Below are positions 35,599 through 47,400 of a DNA stretch of 64,000 nt, piece after piece (the first letter of the stretch is position 1; every line of letters starts with the position of its first letter). Below the pieces are notes generated by a model. That model saw only the letters and a program-made list of their open reading frames with translations, searched no databases and had not been told where the DNA came from. Made by a program: the position numbers and the translations under genes. The DNA comes from Collybiopsis luxurians FD-317 M1 (taxonomy: Eukaryota > Basidiomycota > Agaricomycetes > Agaricales > Omphalotaceae). Location of the stretch: contig KN834877.1 of assembly GCA_000827265.1 (NCBI GenBank), positions 1 to 64,000 of the forward strand, given 5' to 3'.

Positions 35599-37241
35599 AT
35601 GGATAGTGTTGCTTTACAAGAATTGCAAGCATGGTATGTTCAGTTTTAACTACCGACAACCAGATCTGAGATCCCAGTCTACATAACGATACTGACAATC
35701 CCTTGCATTTAGGTTGACAACAAATTATGTAACAGTTGCCTCAGCAGGTGCAAATCGAATACCATTCCATTGTTCAAGTACTCATCACACCTGAATATAT
35801 GTATAGCACTCTGGATAGCTGACTATATAGAATTGTTACCGACTGAAATTCATATGATATGGATGAAAAAGCAGACAGGGGCATCTCTTCTATTCATTTT
35901 CAATAGATATAGCTTCTTGTTATGGCTGATACTTGCCTTGGTGACCATCCTGCCCGGACAAAGCACTAACAATGAGTTTGTTGCTCTAGTAGTTCCTGGA
36001 ATGATGGCTTTCACTAATGCAAATTTTAGATGCAATGTACTGATATGGCTATATCAACTTCTACAAACTACAACTGTTGTCTCTACCAATGGTGAGAACC
36101 ATGTAACTCATGTCAAGAGCACATAAAAATGCCTTTTAGCTCTTTTTGCTTTACGAGTCTATGCAATCTATGACAGAAATAGGATGATATTGGCAACATC
36201 TGCTCTCTTGATACTTTCTAGATTTTCTATGGATATCCTAGCAAGTGTAAAATTTATTTATTCCCCGAGGCAACTATATGACGTCTCAGTATAGTCAACG
36301 GCAGTATCGAGTTCGGGCGGTTCCACAGCCGGTTCACCCTTCCAGTTCTTCTCCAAGTGTCAATATCATATATCAGATATTGATCTATATAATAAGTAAG
36401 CAAAATCCACACTCCGCTCTCTACATTTTCTGAGTTTAGTTGCTATGTTTAGAGGTATGCTATGCCCAAGAGTGTTGCTTGCGTCTTTTTAATTTTGCAC
36501 TCTTACAGTGGAACTGAGCATTCCTTTTATTACCCTGGCATTTGACATTCTCATCTTTGGATTAACACTGAGGAAGACCTTCAAACATGCCATTGAAATG
36601 AGGAGACTTGGAGAATCTAGTGTTACACAAGTGATGGTTCGCGATGGTAAGTTGGTTTATTTGATGTTATCAATCTCAGTTTGACAAGTTGCTTTGAGGT
36701 TCTGTCTACTTCCTGTGGGTTTTCAAAGAGAAATATTTCCTCAAATTGTTTTCAAACATTGCCCCAGGATCATGCTAGTTGTGGCAATTTTTAATGCCAT
36801 TGCTCTTTCAGTGTGTCAAAATCTCCATCTAAACCCAGCATGCAATCTAATTCTTCTAGATCAATCTATTCACAGCTAGGATTGAGGTAAGTGGCCAAGT
36901 AATTGAATATGGTCCAATTGTTTACTTACCATGCAAATACCAAGACATTTTTTAATTTTATCTCACAATTTTTCAATTTGTGAGTCCAAGATTCCGAAAT
37001 CAATCCTTTTCGGCTCTTTTCAAATTTCTGACTCTTTTGACTTTCAAGCCTCCCAAACATTTTAATCAGCCGCCTTGTGCTCAATCTACGTTCCTTCTCT
37101 AATGCTGAAGAAATGAGCAGGTTCAGCCAAAGTGCTGAAGGACGACAATACTCGGGATTAAATTTCGCCACTAATGATTTTTTGGGAAATATTGGGGCTC
37201 CATTGGATGGTGGAGTCATGGAAGATTTGGATGAAGAATGA
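35599..37241 (+). CDS. DUF6533 family membrane protein, copy 5
   Basis: The first exon reads MDSVALQELQAW and the second LTTNYVTVASA. The core exon gives ALWIADYIELLPTEIHMIW and FIFNRYSFLLWLILALVTIL. The segment after PGQSTNNE is open (FVALVVPGMMAF) up to CNVLIWLYQLLQTTTVVSTN. Then come LFALRVYAIYDRNRMILATS, a GC donor at 36241-36242 with a 54-nt intron, the loop SSGGSTAGSPFQFFSKC, the 2-nt exon at 36453-36454, VELSIPFITLAFDILIFGLT, and the last exon NILISRLVLNLRSFSNAEE with the end MEDLDEE. The gene converges on DGK1, which lies about 1.1 kb downstream on the other strand. The function is unknown. Confidence 0.82.
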
Positions 37242-37830
37242 ACGCGGTTAGAATAATTGATTGTCGCAGGGAAATCAATATCTGGATACGCATTCCTTCG
37301 AGCTGGTATTTACATTCATATAGACCCCTTTCCGTTAACAGTTACCCACTCAATTAAGTTCAATGCCGAAAGGCCCTCGAGCTTCATAATCCTTATAAAG
37401 GGGAGAGAGTGTAAAGTATTGTACTTGACGTGTCTTGAACACGCTGAAACTTTTCGTTTAACTTTTTTTTCCTTACGGGGCACGATTTACAAGTATTTTC
37501 AGCACATATACATAATACTGGTCAAAGTCACAAATCCGAGATGAACGTTGCCTGTAACCTTTGACGAATTGAAAATTTTGACTTTTTGAAGGCTTATGAC
37601 CTGTAATCATCAACAACTTGACTTGAATAAGATGGTACTGTCACAGTGTCTGTATAAGATTGGAGGACCCCCTGCAAGGTATTTCAGCCATACTTATTCT
37701 CATGAATCTCCTCTCCATCAGCGTCAACATATTCACAAACCAAAGCAGATAACAGAAAAACCTATCACTAGGAATACAATCCTGAATAATCAAAACACAT
37801 GTAGTTAGATGTATGTACGTACGTATCATT

Positions 37831-37860
37831 GTATGTATGTATGTATGTATGTATGTATGT
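37831..37860. repeat. (GTAT)n microsatellite
   Basis: There are seven perfect GTAT units and a partial eighth. Variant GTAC-containing units lie just upstream, from 37810. Confidence 0.95.
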
Positions 37861-38017
37861 AGATGTAAAACATAACCTGTAACCTGTAAACTGCATCCGC
37901 ATCCGTAAGTAACTATATCAGTAGTCATTAGAAAAAAAGGTGTGCTCTCAATTGTAAACAAAGTGTGTCATTGGAAAGAAAAGAAAATCAATCTAAAAGT
38001 AGATGCAACTTGAAACA

Positions 38018-38044
38018 AGATGAGATGAGATGAAATGAGATGAG
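38018..38044. repeat. (AGATG)n short tandem repeat
   Basis: Five AGATG-type pentamers lie in a row, the fourth reading AAATG. Confidence 0.85.
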
Positions 38045-38359
38045 TAAAAGGGCTCGGGAGGGGGACGGAAACGGGAGGGAGGGGGAGGTATGGTAGCACA
38101 ATCACAAAGTCTAATCAATATCCTTTGAGCGAATGGGCAAATTCCGGTGTATGAACAAAATGGTGACGCGCAAGCAAGTGAGGAAAAGGAGGAAAGGTCA
38201 ACTCGAGTCGACGCCTTGGGCCACGGGAAGGGAAGATAAACAGGAAATTAAACGGATTGCAGGAAAAAATAGGATCAACCAAAAGTAGGCTACAAAACCA
38301 ATATGAACCCGAACCCAAAAACAGCGCAAGAGGGAGCCGGGCATCCGTAAGACACCAGT

Positions 38360-40604
38360 CTACCCCCGAATCCATCCCAATACACCAAAGAAAGCCCATA
38401 AACAAGCCCCAGAAATGATCGGCAGCGTGAGATTATCGTCCATAGATCCAAGGTCTATCCATCACCGCCAATATAAACGGTCATTTGAGGTTCGAGCAAA
38501 GCGACGACGAAGATTCGGAAGGGAAGCGACCGAAGGAAGAAAGAGAGAAAAGAGGATTCAATCAGTATCCCAATCACGAAAATTAACAATCAAATCAACC
38601 CAAAACTCACCCAACGCCTCAGCAACCCCACTAACCAACCCCGCCCACAGCGCAAGCACCCCAATCTCAATCCACCCCCCAGCCCCACTCCCCCTCGGAC
38701 TCGCAGTCAACCCACCCTCCAAAGTCCACGTAGCATCCGGCATCCCATTCACACTCGTACTCGCACCCGTCCCTACCCCCATCCCCGCCCCCCCATCAGG
38801 CCCAAGAACACCCCTCATAGGCACAATCCACCCCCAAAACCCAAACGCAATCGTCGCGCCCGTCAACGACGCCGCCAAGAACCCCGCCAACGACTTTCGC
38901 GGTGCGAGGGGTAAGACGACGCGGCGTAGGGCGCGGAGTACTTTCTGCGTTGATGTTCGTGACCGAGTTCGGGTTTTTGGTGTCGGTGCAGCGCGCTCCG
39001 TGGTTGACGTTGACGGTTCATCTTCTTCCACGAATCGGCTGATGAACGGTATCAAGGGTAACCGAGCTGGCAACCTCGGGGTATAGTACCCCCAATGACC
39101 AGCCCATAATCGTCCGAACGTGGACGCTGCGGTGTCCGCCCAGGAGAGTCTACAGGTTTGGGCCAGCAAAGAGAGGGAGGTGCGAGATCAGTATCAGATC
39201 AAAGTGATGCGAACAAGCAAAAAAAAAAGTTTTCCGAAACAAACAACACCAAAAACGCGACCGAGCAGACCGGAAATGAAATCCCCCGTAGCCGGAGAGA
39301 CAGCCAAGCTTTCGACCCATTCATGACTTGACCTCATACTGCGACCCGTCATTCGCCAAAAAAGAACCCGAAAGTATGGCGAACAAACATGAAGATACTC
39401 ACATTAATATCCCCACGACCGCCACATCTAACGGATAAAACGTCAGGGCAAAGTTGACGCCTAATATATACCATATGACGCCGTTTGTGGAATTCTGTAT
39501 CAACAAAAAAACGGAACCGAATTAGTACGGCGATCGAGGACATAATGTGGAGCAAGACGCAAGTGCGGAGACCTAGGACGAGGGATGAAAAATACAGCGA
39601 AAAGAAGAGCGACGAAACTGGGATAGAATAACCGTGCTCGACAAAGAAAGAAAACGGACGAAGAAAACTCCGGCCAGAAACACAAACGTAGGTTCAAACC
39701 TACCTTTTCGCCCTCCCTCATAAGCCACCCGACAGCCTTCTCATACACCCGCTCGAATCTTTCTGCAAACTCTCCTTTGCGTAACCTGAGATAATCTGCG
39801 GGGGCAATGATACACAGCGCCGCCCATAATACTCGGACGACAGTGGTTGGTGTGTGAGGCGATAGGTAGAGGTAGAGAGTTAAGAAGCCTACAAATGAGA
39901 GAAGTAAGCGGGCTATAACGACACGAAAGGAGGCGAAAAGACACGAAAAGGGGAGAAGATGGACGGAACTGACCTATACTAGAATGTAAAGCTTTCCTTG
40001 GTATTTCCCAATCTATTTTCTTCTTTTCCGCTTTCCCCGTCTTTTCTACCTTTCGTTGAACTATTGGAGTATGACCACGCCCATTAACGGCCAACAGTTC
40101 TTTCTCCACTTGTCTCTCTTCCTCCTCATGTACATCCCTGTCCCCTTTATCATCCCCGTCTTCCGAACTCTTGTCGTCTGAACTAGAACCGGTCACGATA
40201 CCGAAGAGTTCCAAATACATGACATCCAGCCGAGCGCCAGTAAGACCCTCGATAGTGTTGATGATTTTGCGGGTAATGTCGCTTAGCTCGAAACCGGTAC
40301 CGCTCTCCGAATCAAAAACTTGGGTGTGAAGACGGTGAGTGCTAGGTTCAGGAGATAATGCCCGGTGTTTCAGACTAGTTTTCGATACAGTGGAGGAAGA
40401 TGATGATGAGGAAGAAGATTTAACCTTGGCGCTGGATTCAGGAGCCGAGGAGGACAACGACGAAGATAGGGCCGCCGTAGTGAACGACGACGACGACGTG
40501 AGCGATGATTTCGTCAATGAAGGTGACTTTGTCCTCCTGCTTCCACTTCTAGCTGACCGTCTCGGTGTAGCCGTAGGTCTGTGGTCTATAGATACTGCCG
40601 ACAT
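38360..40604 (-). CDS. DGK1: CTP-dependent diacylglycerol kinase (yeast Dgk1 type)
   Basis: Family enzymes use CTP to phosphorylate diacylglycerol to phosphatidic acid at the ER/nuclear membrane. The start at 40604 opens a 200-residue exon with a long Ser-rich N-terminal region and an acidic stretch, then WEIPRKALHSSIG, the conserved entry to the catalytic domain. Next exons give FLTLYLYLSPHTP with VVRVLWAALCIIAPADYLRL, YEKAVGWLMREGEK, NGVIWYILGVNFALTFYPLD, and a DTAASTFGRLWAGHWGYYTP segment. The next part reads KSLAGFLAASLTGATIAFGF. A Gly-rich insert (around GGAGMGVGTGAST) is longer than in yeast. GVAEAL joins the final exon DLGSMDDNLTLPIISGACLW, ending at 38360. A TATA-like ATATAAC lies about 65 nt upstream of the start. 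The gene appears intact and is surely the source of the fragments at 28.6-29.3 and 33.9-34.4 kb. Substrate and localisation are inferred from the family. Confidence 0.9.
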
Positions 40605-40605
40605 T

Positions 40606-41120
40606 CAGGTCAGACGACACTTTTTGTCAAATTTTCCGGTCGTTTCCGTTCGGTATTGTTCGTTATATATCTGCTCGTTACTGTCGCCGTCGTACAAAGG
40701 CTTTCTAGGTGAGTAATTGGCAACGAGGGCAGCAGGACGGACGATGGTGGTAAAGGGACAAGGAGCGGACGAAAAAGGGGAAGCAACCCTGTGCAGCTGC
40801 TATTTTTGGAATCAACGCGTGATTTTCGTGGGAATTACGGCACGCTCGTGGCAAATTCGCGTGATCAATATGACGCGTCCCGCGTCTTACGCTGGACGCG
40901 TCGCCTCATCAATTCTTTTTTACGAGCATTCAATCCGGTGGTATCCCAAGACTAGCGGTTGAACCCGCTCATACATGAAGAAATTGGGTTGGCTGTTTTG
41001 CCAAGATTAGCCTTTCTGCTTCATGCTGACAGCGTTTGCTTTGAGTTAAGCTATGTCCCATGATCATGTCAGCCCTCCCAAATCGCAAGTCCCGGGTAAT
41101 CTGTAGCTTTTTGACTCTGA
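40606..41120. other. upstream region of DGK1, no other gene
   Basis: It contains a TATA-like box for DGK1 at about 40665. Several ACGCGT/GACGCG motifs cluster at 40815-40905 and could be cell-cycle-box-like sites (ACGCGT), but this is only a sequence resemblance. Confidence 0.35.
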
Positions 41121-41690
41121 GCGTGTCCAGCGCCTCTCTCTAGCAGCCTCAGAAGGTCGTCCCTTGGCAGCATCAATTCCGTTCTTGAACCTACAAGTCG
41201 TTTCTCGAGTTCAGCCGACTGGAGAGTGCCACATTCCGAGAACCCTCAATTGTAAGGAGCGACGATAACTCCATGAATGGCTGTCCCCAGTTGACATTTC
41301 CTTTTGCAATCCTTACAATCGGAACAAATACGCTAATAGATCCGACGTATTGGTACTGCTATAGATGCCCTGTCCAAAAGAAAGAAAAAAAAAAGATGAA
41401 GCACCCACTCTGTTCGCATTGCGACTCTCTATATCATGCCTGAATGTAATAAGGTTCGTCAAACGCAAGCTCTGGAGTCCGTATGCCAACCGCGACTCGT
41501 GCAGCATTGCCAGCCTTATAGAGTACACCACCGGTAATACAGGTTTCGGGAGGCCAGTATTTCATGATCTTGTGCATCGGGAGCTTGGTAATTGAATCCT
41601 CTAAAGATTCCCCCAATTGGTATAGCTTGTAATGAACACCGTTGGACGCACTAATACCATTGCGAGTGACGCGAATGAGCACTCTAAGGC
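41121..41690 (-). pseudogene. 3' fragment of a tyrosinase gene
   Basis: This is a diverged copy of the C-terminal part of the tyrosinase at 44449-47676. On the minus strand it reads CITGGVLYKAGNAARVAVGI and TPELAFDEPYYIQ. The intact gene has ITGGVLYRADNVARVVIGIQ and TPEFAFDGPYSIQ at the same place. Downstream the VALSS/ELEKRLV-type segment is still recognisable near 41200 but has stops and frame changes. All copper-binding exons are missing. Confidence 0.8.
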
Positions 41691-42209
41691 GAAGTATTTC
41701 GAAGTTAAACGATGATGCCCGAGAGGAAGGCAGGAGTGAGTCCTTCGACAGGGCGTGGGGGTGCGCCGTGTTGAATCGTCAACCCGGCTTTATTAAGGTG
41801 GACTGCTCCAGATGTATGTAGCGTTATAGCTGGAGTTTGATATAATGTCAGGTACAACACGATAAGGACGATTCGATAGCAAATACTAAAGGCGTGACAA
41901 AATGATAAAATAATACTCAAACAACGCGCAGCAGTTACGAGGACATAAAATATTACTGGGGAAGCGCTATAGCTAGAGTGTAGTAGATCGACATCGTAAA
42001 GGGTACAACACGGGTAAGTAAATGAGAAGCAAAGAAAGAAATGACAAGGACTTGAAGAAAAAGATTAGATGACGAAGGAACAACATTAAGAGACACTATT
42101 TTTCAGGCTAAAATTGAGATCATAAAATAGATCCATCCCCAACGTCAGCGGCAGGATTAAAAGATGCGACCGGAGATGAACAAAGGATAGGACTCGAGAC
42201 GAACATCGG
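41691..42209. other. intergenic, nothing recognised
   Basis: I see no coding or repeat signal between the tyrosinase fragment and the end of the CxxC gene. Confidence 0.45.
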
Positions 42210-43494
42210 CTACTCGTACCAGAAAGGATTTGGTGTAACCTCAAATTTACCTCTGCGGTTCTCATATTGGAAAGAACCCATTCGCTCAAGTTGCTTTCGC
42301 AGGTCCTCCGGCTCATGATGCGGAAGCCAACTGCACACTTTCAACCACTTCAGAGTGTCCCCATATTCGCAATGCCTCTTGTGACAAGCCTCGCATTGTG
42401 CCTTGTCCGGAGACCAGATGCAGCATTTTTTCAAACGTGAATTTTGGCATTTCCTGCACGCAGGCTGATCGAGGAATGATGATTTGTGTTAGAAGGACGA
42501 CCGATCTCGGAGTGAAATGGAAAATGCTCACCAAAACCTGGGACATTTCTTGCACAAAGGCCGCATTGGCAGTCAAGGACTGGAATGGCGCGAACACACT
42601 TTCGAAAACAGAGAAGATGTTGCTTTCATCGATAATTTTTGGTTTACCAAGAATGAGCGCTTCTTGTGCCTCCTGAGAAAGGGCCCGATAATCGAAAGGC
42701 AGTGTGCCATTAAGAGAAACCACCCTCGTTGGGACAATGGCCGCAACATCTACTTCCGGTTTCTTGACTCGGATTCCAGAACATGGATCGATACTCGAAG
42801 TTGAAGCTTTAAATTTTGTCTTCTTCCGTGAACTCTCTGCTGAAGATTTGGGATCATCGACTTTGCGCTTTCCGCTGAGCCTTGTGTCTGTAGAAGGTCC
42901 CGCAGAAGCGCCGGCGTGAGGCGAAGCGGAGCTGTCAATCGCAGTAGAAACACTAAAGCAAAGAGTTTCAGAATTTCCAGGTCCCGTCGAAAACATGAGA
43001 GCAATACCTTGCATTCCCATAGCCAAAATTAATGTCCTCAAATTCGGTGTTGAACAGAGTATCGAGCTCTTGATGCAGGATCTTCTTCTTCTGTCGGTCC
43101 AACTCTTCCCTTCGCTTCCTCTCCTTCATCTCACGTGCAGCAGCGGCTTGTATCCATCGTGGATCGACCCAGCCGCCACTCCACGATGCATCGGCATTGG
43201 CGAGCAAGAATGCGTCCCCACTTTCAAGGGCATTTCGAGCCCGATTTCCCAGATCTTCCTCCGACTCGCCTTCTCTCAGTAATATCTTGATCATTTCTTC
43301 ATATCTATGCTGCAAATGAATGGAAGTTAGGCCCAGGTAGCCAGGAGGAGGCGATTCCAGCCGACCTTATAGAGAGAATACTTTTTTGCCCATTCCACTA
43401 AAGACATCTCTTTCTGTTCTACTAGTGGAAGCAGGGCGGCATGTTCTAAAACGGCTATTCTAGCCAGCTTATACTTTGATAAGAGTTCGGACAT
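42210..43494 (-). CDS. uncharacterised protein with paired CxxC cluster
   Basis: The family is not one I can name beyond the small agaricomycete proteins with two CxxC clusters. The start ATG at 43494 opens MSELLSKYKLARIAVLEHAA. The second exon (HRYEEMIKILLREGESEED) has a basic helix (REMKERKRREELDRQKKKIL). A Ser-rich, basic stretch with KRKVDDPKSSAESSRKKTK looks like a nuclear targeting signal. The Cys cluster reads CRKCQNSRLKKCC and later CEACHKRHC, a C-x2-C...C-x2-C pattern that probably binds zinc. The last residues before the stop are TPNPFWYE. Four to five short introns are needed. A nucleic-acid-related role is possible but unproven. A degenerate paralogue is at 49640-50500, and a more distant relative is at the right edge of the window. 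Confidence 0.6.
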
Positions 43495-43599
43495 AGTGGT
43501 TGCTCTTGGAGCTTGAAGCTTTAAGCTCGAGTCGCAAGTTGACTCTATCTATCTCTTTGACTCGTGGGAAGACTCGGACCGTTCCGGGTGCCATGCTTG

Positions 43600-44170
43600 A
43601 AGAGGTCCGGCAGCTAAATTTTCCTTCGCGCCCATTTCTACTTATGTGTCCCTCTTATGGGATCCCGTTTACAAGATCAGAAGCTGAGCGGGCACATTCG
43701 TCAAGTAACATGCGTCTACGTTAAACTTAAGGAGGTTTCGGTATCGTCAGCCTTTCTACTTCGTGCTTACACCGCTTGCCTAATTTAAGCCGTACTGCTC
43801 ATTTTCCGAGGAAAAAAATTGCTAGCGCTGTCATTTTAACTCTTGAATACAGGTTGCTGATTCGCCTTCTATCTCGACTCAATATGATTTGCACTTCATA
43901 GTGTACTCGCCATTATCTTTCAAACCCTCTTCTAAAAGTGCATTGAAATCTTCGCACCGCGAGAACGGTGAGGTATGGGTATCACAAAAGACCGGGAAGC
44001 ACATTGGTACATTCTCGACACCAATCGGCATCAAGTACTCTCATTCCATTCTGGCTTTACATGTACGAAGCTCAAGAACTAGAGTTCACAGTCCTCGTTG
44101 TCATTGCGAAGATGGTTGTTTCAGAAATGTAAGCGGTGAGTATTCAGTTAGACTCCAGTAAACACATTTA
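43600..44170. repeat. duplicated segment, copy A (partner 48840-49345)
   Basis: Matching blocks include CAGAAGCTGAGCGGGCACAT against CAGAAGCTGAGCGGGCGCAT, CTCGACTCAATATGATTTGC against CTCGACTCAATCGGATTTGC, CGCCATTATCTTTC in both, and AATCTTTGCGCCCCGAG-type text. The segment borders the CxxC gene on one side and the tyrosinase 3' end on the other. In copy B it lies between the tyrosinase 5' side and the broken CxxC gene. No gene is recognised in it. Confidence 0.75.
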
Positions 44171-44448
44171 TGCAAGATTTACTGTAATGAATTAGAATTC
44201 AAATGGTGCAACTCGTCTCGTCTTATTTCACGCTCTTCCGTTTTGATATCTCACGAACGAGTGTCCGAATCCGGTGGCCTTTCGACCCATCATTGACTTT
44301 CGACTAGCAGAGGCTGCTTAGGAAGCTAGAACTCTTTCGAGGTGAGCTTCGACTGTATTCCCGCATGACATAGACTAACATGAACATCTTTGTTTCTTTA
44401 CATATGTATATACATATTCCAGTTTCATTCTTGCCAGTAACCGTCACA

Positions 44449-47400
44449 TCAATTGCGTTGCGACAGCTTCCATCCCGGCCTATCCAAATGAGGTTCGAAA
44501 ATATCACCATGATCATGCCAGCTATCCCAAATCGCCGGTCCTTTCTTTTTCTCATCATGATGAGCAACATAAGAAGACGCCAAAGTAATCTGGGGCCTAA
44601 TAAGGACGTCCAACGCCTCATCATGCGGGACCGTAGAAGGGCCTCCCTCCGCATTAGCGATCTCGTTCTTGAATCGATCAAGGATTCTCGCTGTGAGTCG
44701 TTTCTTGAGTTCATCCGCAATGGAACTGGATAGCGCTACTCCTTGGGCGCTCTCAAGAATTTTATTGACATCTTTGATGATGTTGGGAGGAACAACGATA
44801 ATTCCGTGAATGATCGTCCCGACTTGACGTTTCCTCTTACAATTTTCACAGCTGGATTCGGGATCCCTAGCAAATACGCTAATAGATCCAACGTACTGGG
44901 ATCGCTTCAAGAATTGTTCATCAGATTACCTTCCTGGAAGAAGAATTGGATCACTCACGTTATGCGAATCCTTGTATCTCACTTGAATAGAATACGGTCC
45001 ATCGAAAGCGAACTCTGGGGTCTGAATGCCGATGACAACACGTGCCACATTGTCAGCCCTGTAGAGCACGCCACCGGTGATTGGACTACGACCAGGTAAC
45101 GGACGAACAGCAAAGGCTGAGATCTTGTCCATCGGGAGCTCGATAATCGATTCGACTAATGGTGTCCCAATGAATGTGAGTAATAGACAACATGAGAGGC
45201 CTAGGGATGTGGGCGCACCGAGACCATAATATATTTGCAAAAGTTCACGATAATCTTCTCGTTGTTTTTCATCTTTAATTGGTTGAGTTATATCTATCTC
45301 GCCAGCGACCTTTGGGTAGGTATAATCTTTTTTTTGGTAAGATATGAGCTGGATGATTTTCAGATACACAGTGCTCACGTTTAGGGTAAGCATTCTTGTT
45401 GAAATACCTCGCTTGATCTGACGTCCAATATTTCTTGCTGTCAATGCGGAATGGCGCCAGCTCTGTGTCTGGCAAAAGCTGCTGATTCTGTTCAGATCAA
45501 GTCAGTCAATGTTTCCAGAATTCTACGGAATTCGCCAGCAACAAGTTACGTACATAGACAAGCGCATAGGATCCAGTATTCTGCGTAAAGACAAAATCTT
45601 CTCCGTTCCCGATCTACCCAATTGACATGTTAAAGAAAACGACAGAAAAAGAATACTCACGTAGCATGCTTCCGGATAAACGTATTCCCAAAGAGCATAT
45701 AGACGATCAACGTTGCAGTGATGAAGGAAGAAGCTGTCGTATCCGAGTTAGAGACAGGTGTGTAGACGATACCGTTTGTAAAGTGAACTGCCACCGTGAC
45801 TGGAAACTTACAGGGGATCGAAACCAGCCTGAAACGCAGTCAGCGATATCCCGAATTACATGTATCGAGAAGATTGCTCACATAATCCGGGAAGCCGATG
45901 TGGCCATTTCCACCAACAATGTCATGGATGGAATCATGAACACCTTCCAGGGTGTCTATAATCGCAGTGGTACTAAGCAAGCAAGAAATTCGTACTCGCA
46001 AAGTAGAAAGTCTTACCTGCATTGTAATAGTGGAGTTTGTTGGAAGATTGCGTCGTATGGTTCGAAAATTCGTCGTAGCTTGAGAAATTCGCATGAGTTT
46101 AGATCGATTGTGACTGAGCGCTGAGCCCGAAAATTGACATACATTTGACTACCCTTTCCGGGGTCGTTGGACGGGGGTAAAGCAAACAAAGAGGCGACGC
46201 GGTGTCTGATACATGGCGCTTGCTGTTTCATTTCGCTGGACGAATGCTTGATAAGTACTTGATCAAACAGTGAATAGATCCATCGAACGTACTCATTGAG
46301 CAATTGATTATCGCTCTTTGGGTATGGAGCTGGGTCGTCCCTGGGGCCATAACGAACAGTTTTCATCCATTTCGAGAAATAGGCTGTGGACTAGAGTTGG
46401 CGTCAAACCATATTCAGCTGGTGATATGCTTGGAGTGATAAGAAAATCGCTGACCACCGGAGCATTCGGGTCATCATCATCCGGGTAATTTCCATCCTTT
46501 GGTCTTTCCTAAATCGGGAGACTGATAAATTCTGGCTATGCAACAATAAGGAAAAACCCTGACCTTGGCCTTATCCCCGCCGGAAGGGTTTTGCTGGACC
46601 AGTAGAATTAAACTCCTCAGAGCAAGGCCTTTTTAGTGTTATACGAAACACATACGTTCTTACGGTCCGCGAATCCCGGTGGGATCGTTTGAAATGGGAA
46701 ATAAGCAAGAGGGTTATCGACCAACAGGGTGAACGTGGAGTTTTCTTCCTTAAGTCTTATCTTGACGGTATCTTCATAGAGCACAGGAGGTAATCCCTCC
46801 TTCGCGACTTTCTCTTCGGCCCAATCCCACCATCTACAAACACCGTATTCAGTCAATTCCTTTCCACTACCAATATTTATTAGAGGTCAGACGTACGGAA
46901 ATCGCAATTGATCAGCAGCAGTGGTCCATCGACCTGGTTTGAAGAGGCCGAACATCTCGAGATTCTGGGCAAGAAGTTCCGCCACATCGCCGATGGATTG
47001 CTGAAGCGGAATTAGGATAGGGAAGCCACGACCAGCATGTACTAAATTTTGACGCGTACCTCAATCGCTAACATATAAGCACGGTGCCTAAGAACCAGTC
47101 AAATCATCTAGTACCGGCGCCTCAGATGTGTGTACGCAAAACGCTTACCAACTGGGAAACAACACACTACCGTGGTTACAGTACTAAAAATGAGTCGTTT
47201 TACTGAGATTGTTCTCGGACAATCGCAAGTGCACTTACACCACCAAATCGATGTGGTTTGGGATTCTTATCCTTTGGGTCATCCGCGTTAAAATCCGGCC
47301 TCTTGTCATGGTCTGGATCGCCTGGCCATTCCTGCCGACGCAATCATTTCAGTTCTGCTAGACGACAACGCAAGATAGTACAAAAAACCTTGTACGGAAG

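Larger units (their letters stand above)
37242..38359. other. intergenic between copy 5 and DGK1
   Basis: The block at 37428-37755 is the near-identical partner of 33600-33927. About 37760-38290 is absent from the parallel region of unit 4 and contains the two simple repeats listed separately. No gene is recognised. Confidence 0.5.

Noticed and set aside
30733..37860. Regular short repeats as a CRISPR array
   Set aside because: These are simple microsatellites (ATCT, GTAT) in a eukaryotic genome, with no spacers between units.
38415..39086. 223-codon open frame on the plus strand
   Set aside because: It is antisense to the last exons of DGK1, whose minus-strand reading has clear family motifs.
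39741..39980. C-terminal part of the 287-codon frame that starts DGK1
   Set aside because: After HSSIG the frame reads into the intron (donor GTCAGT). The true continuation is FLTLYLYL in the next exon.
40339..40716. 125-codon Asp/Glu-rich frame on the plus strand
   Set aside because: It is the antisense of the Ser-rich first exon of DGK1; the acidic composition is a reflection of Ser codons.
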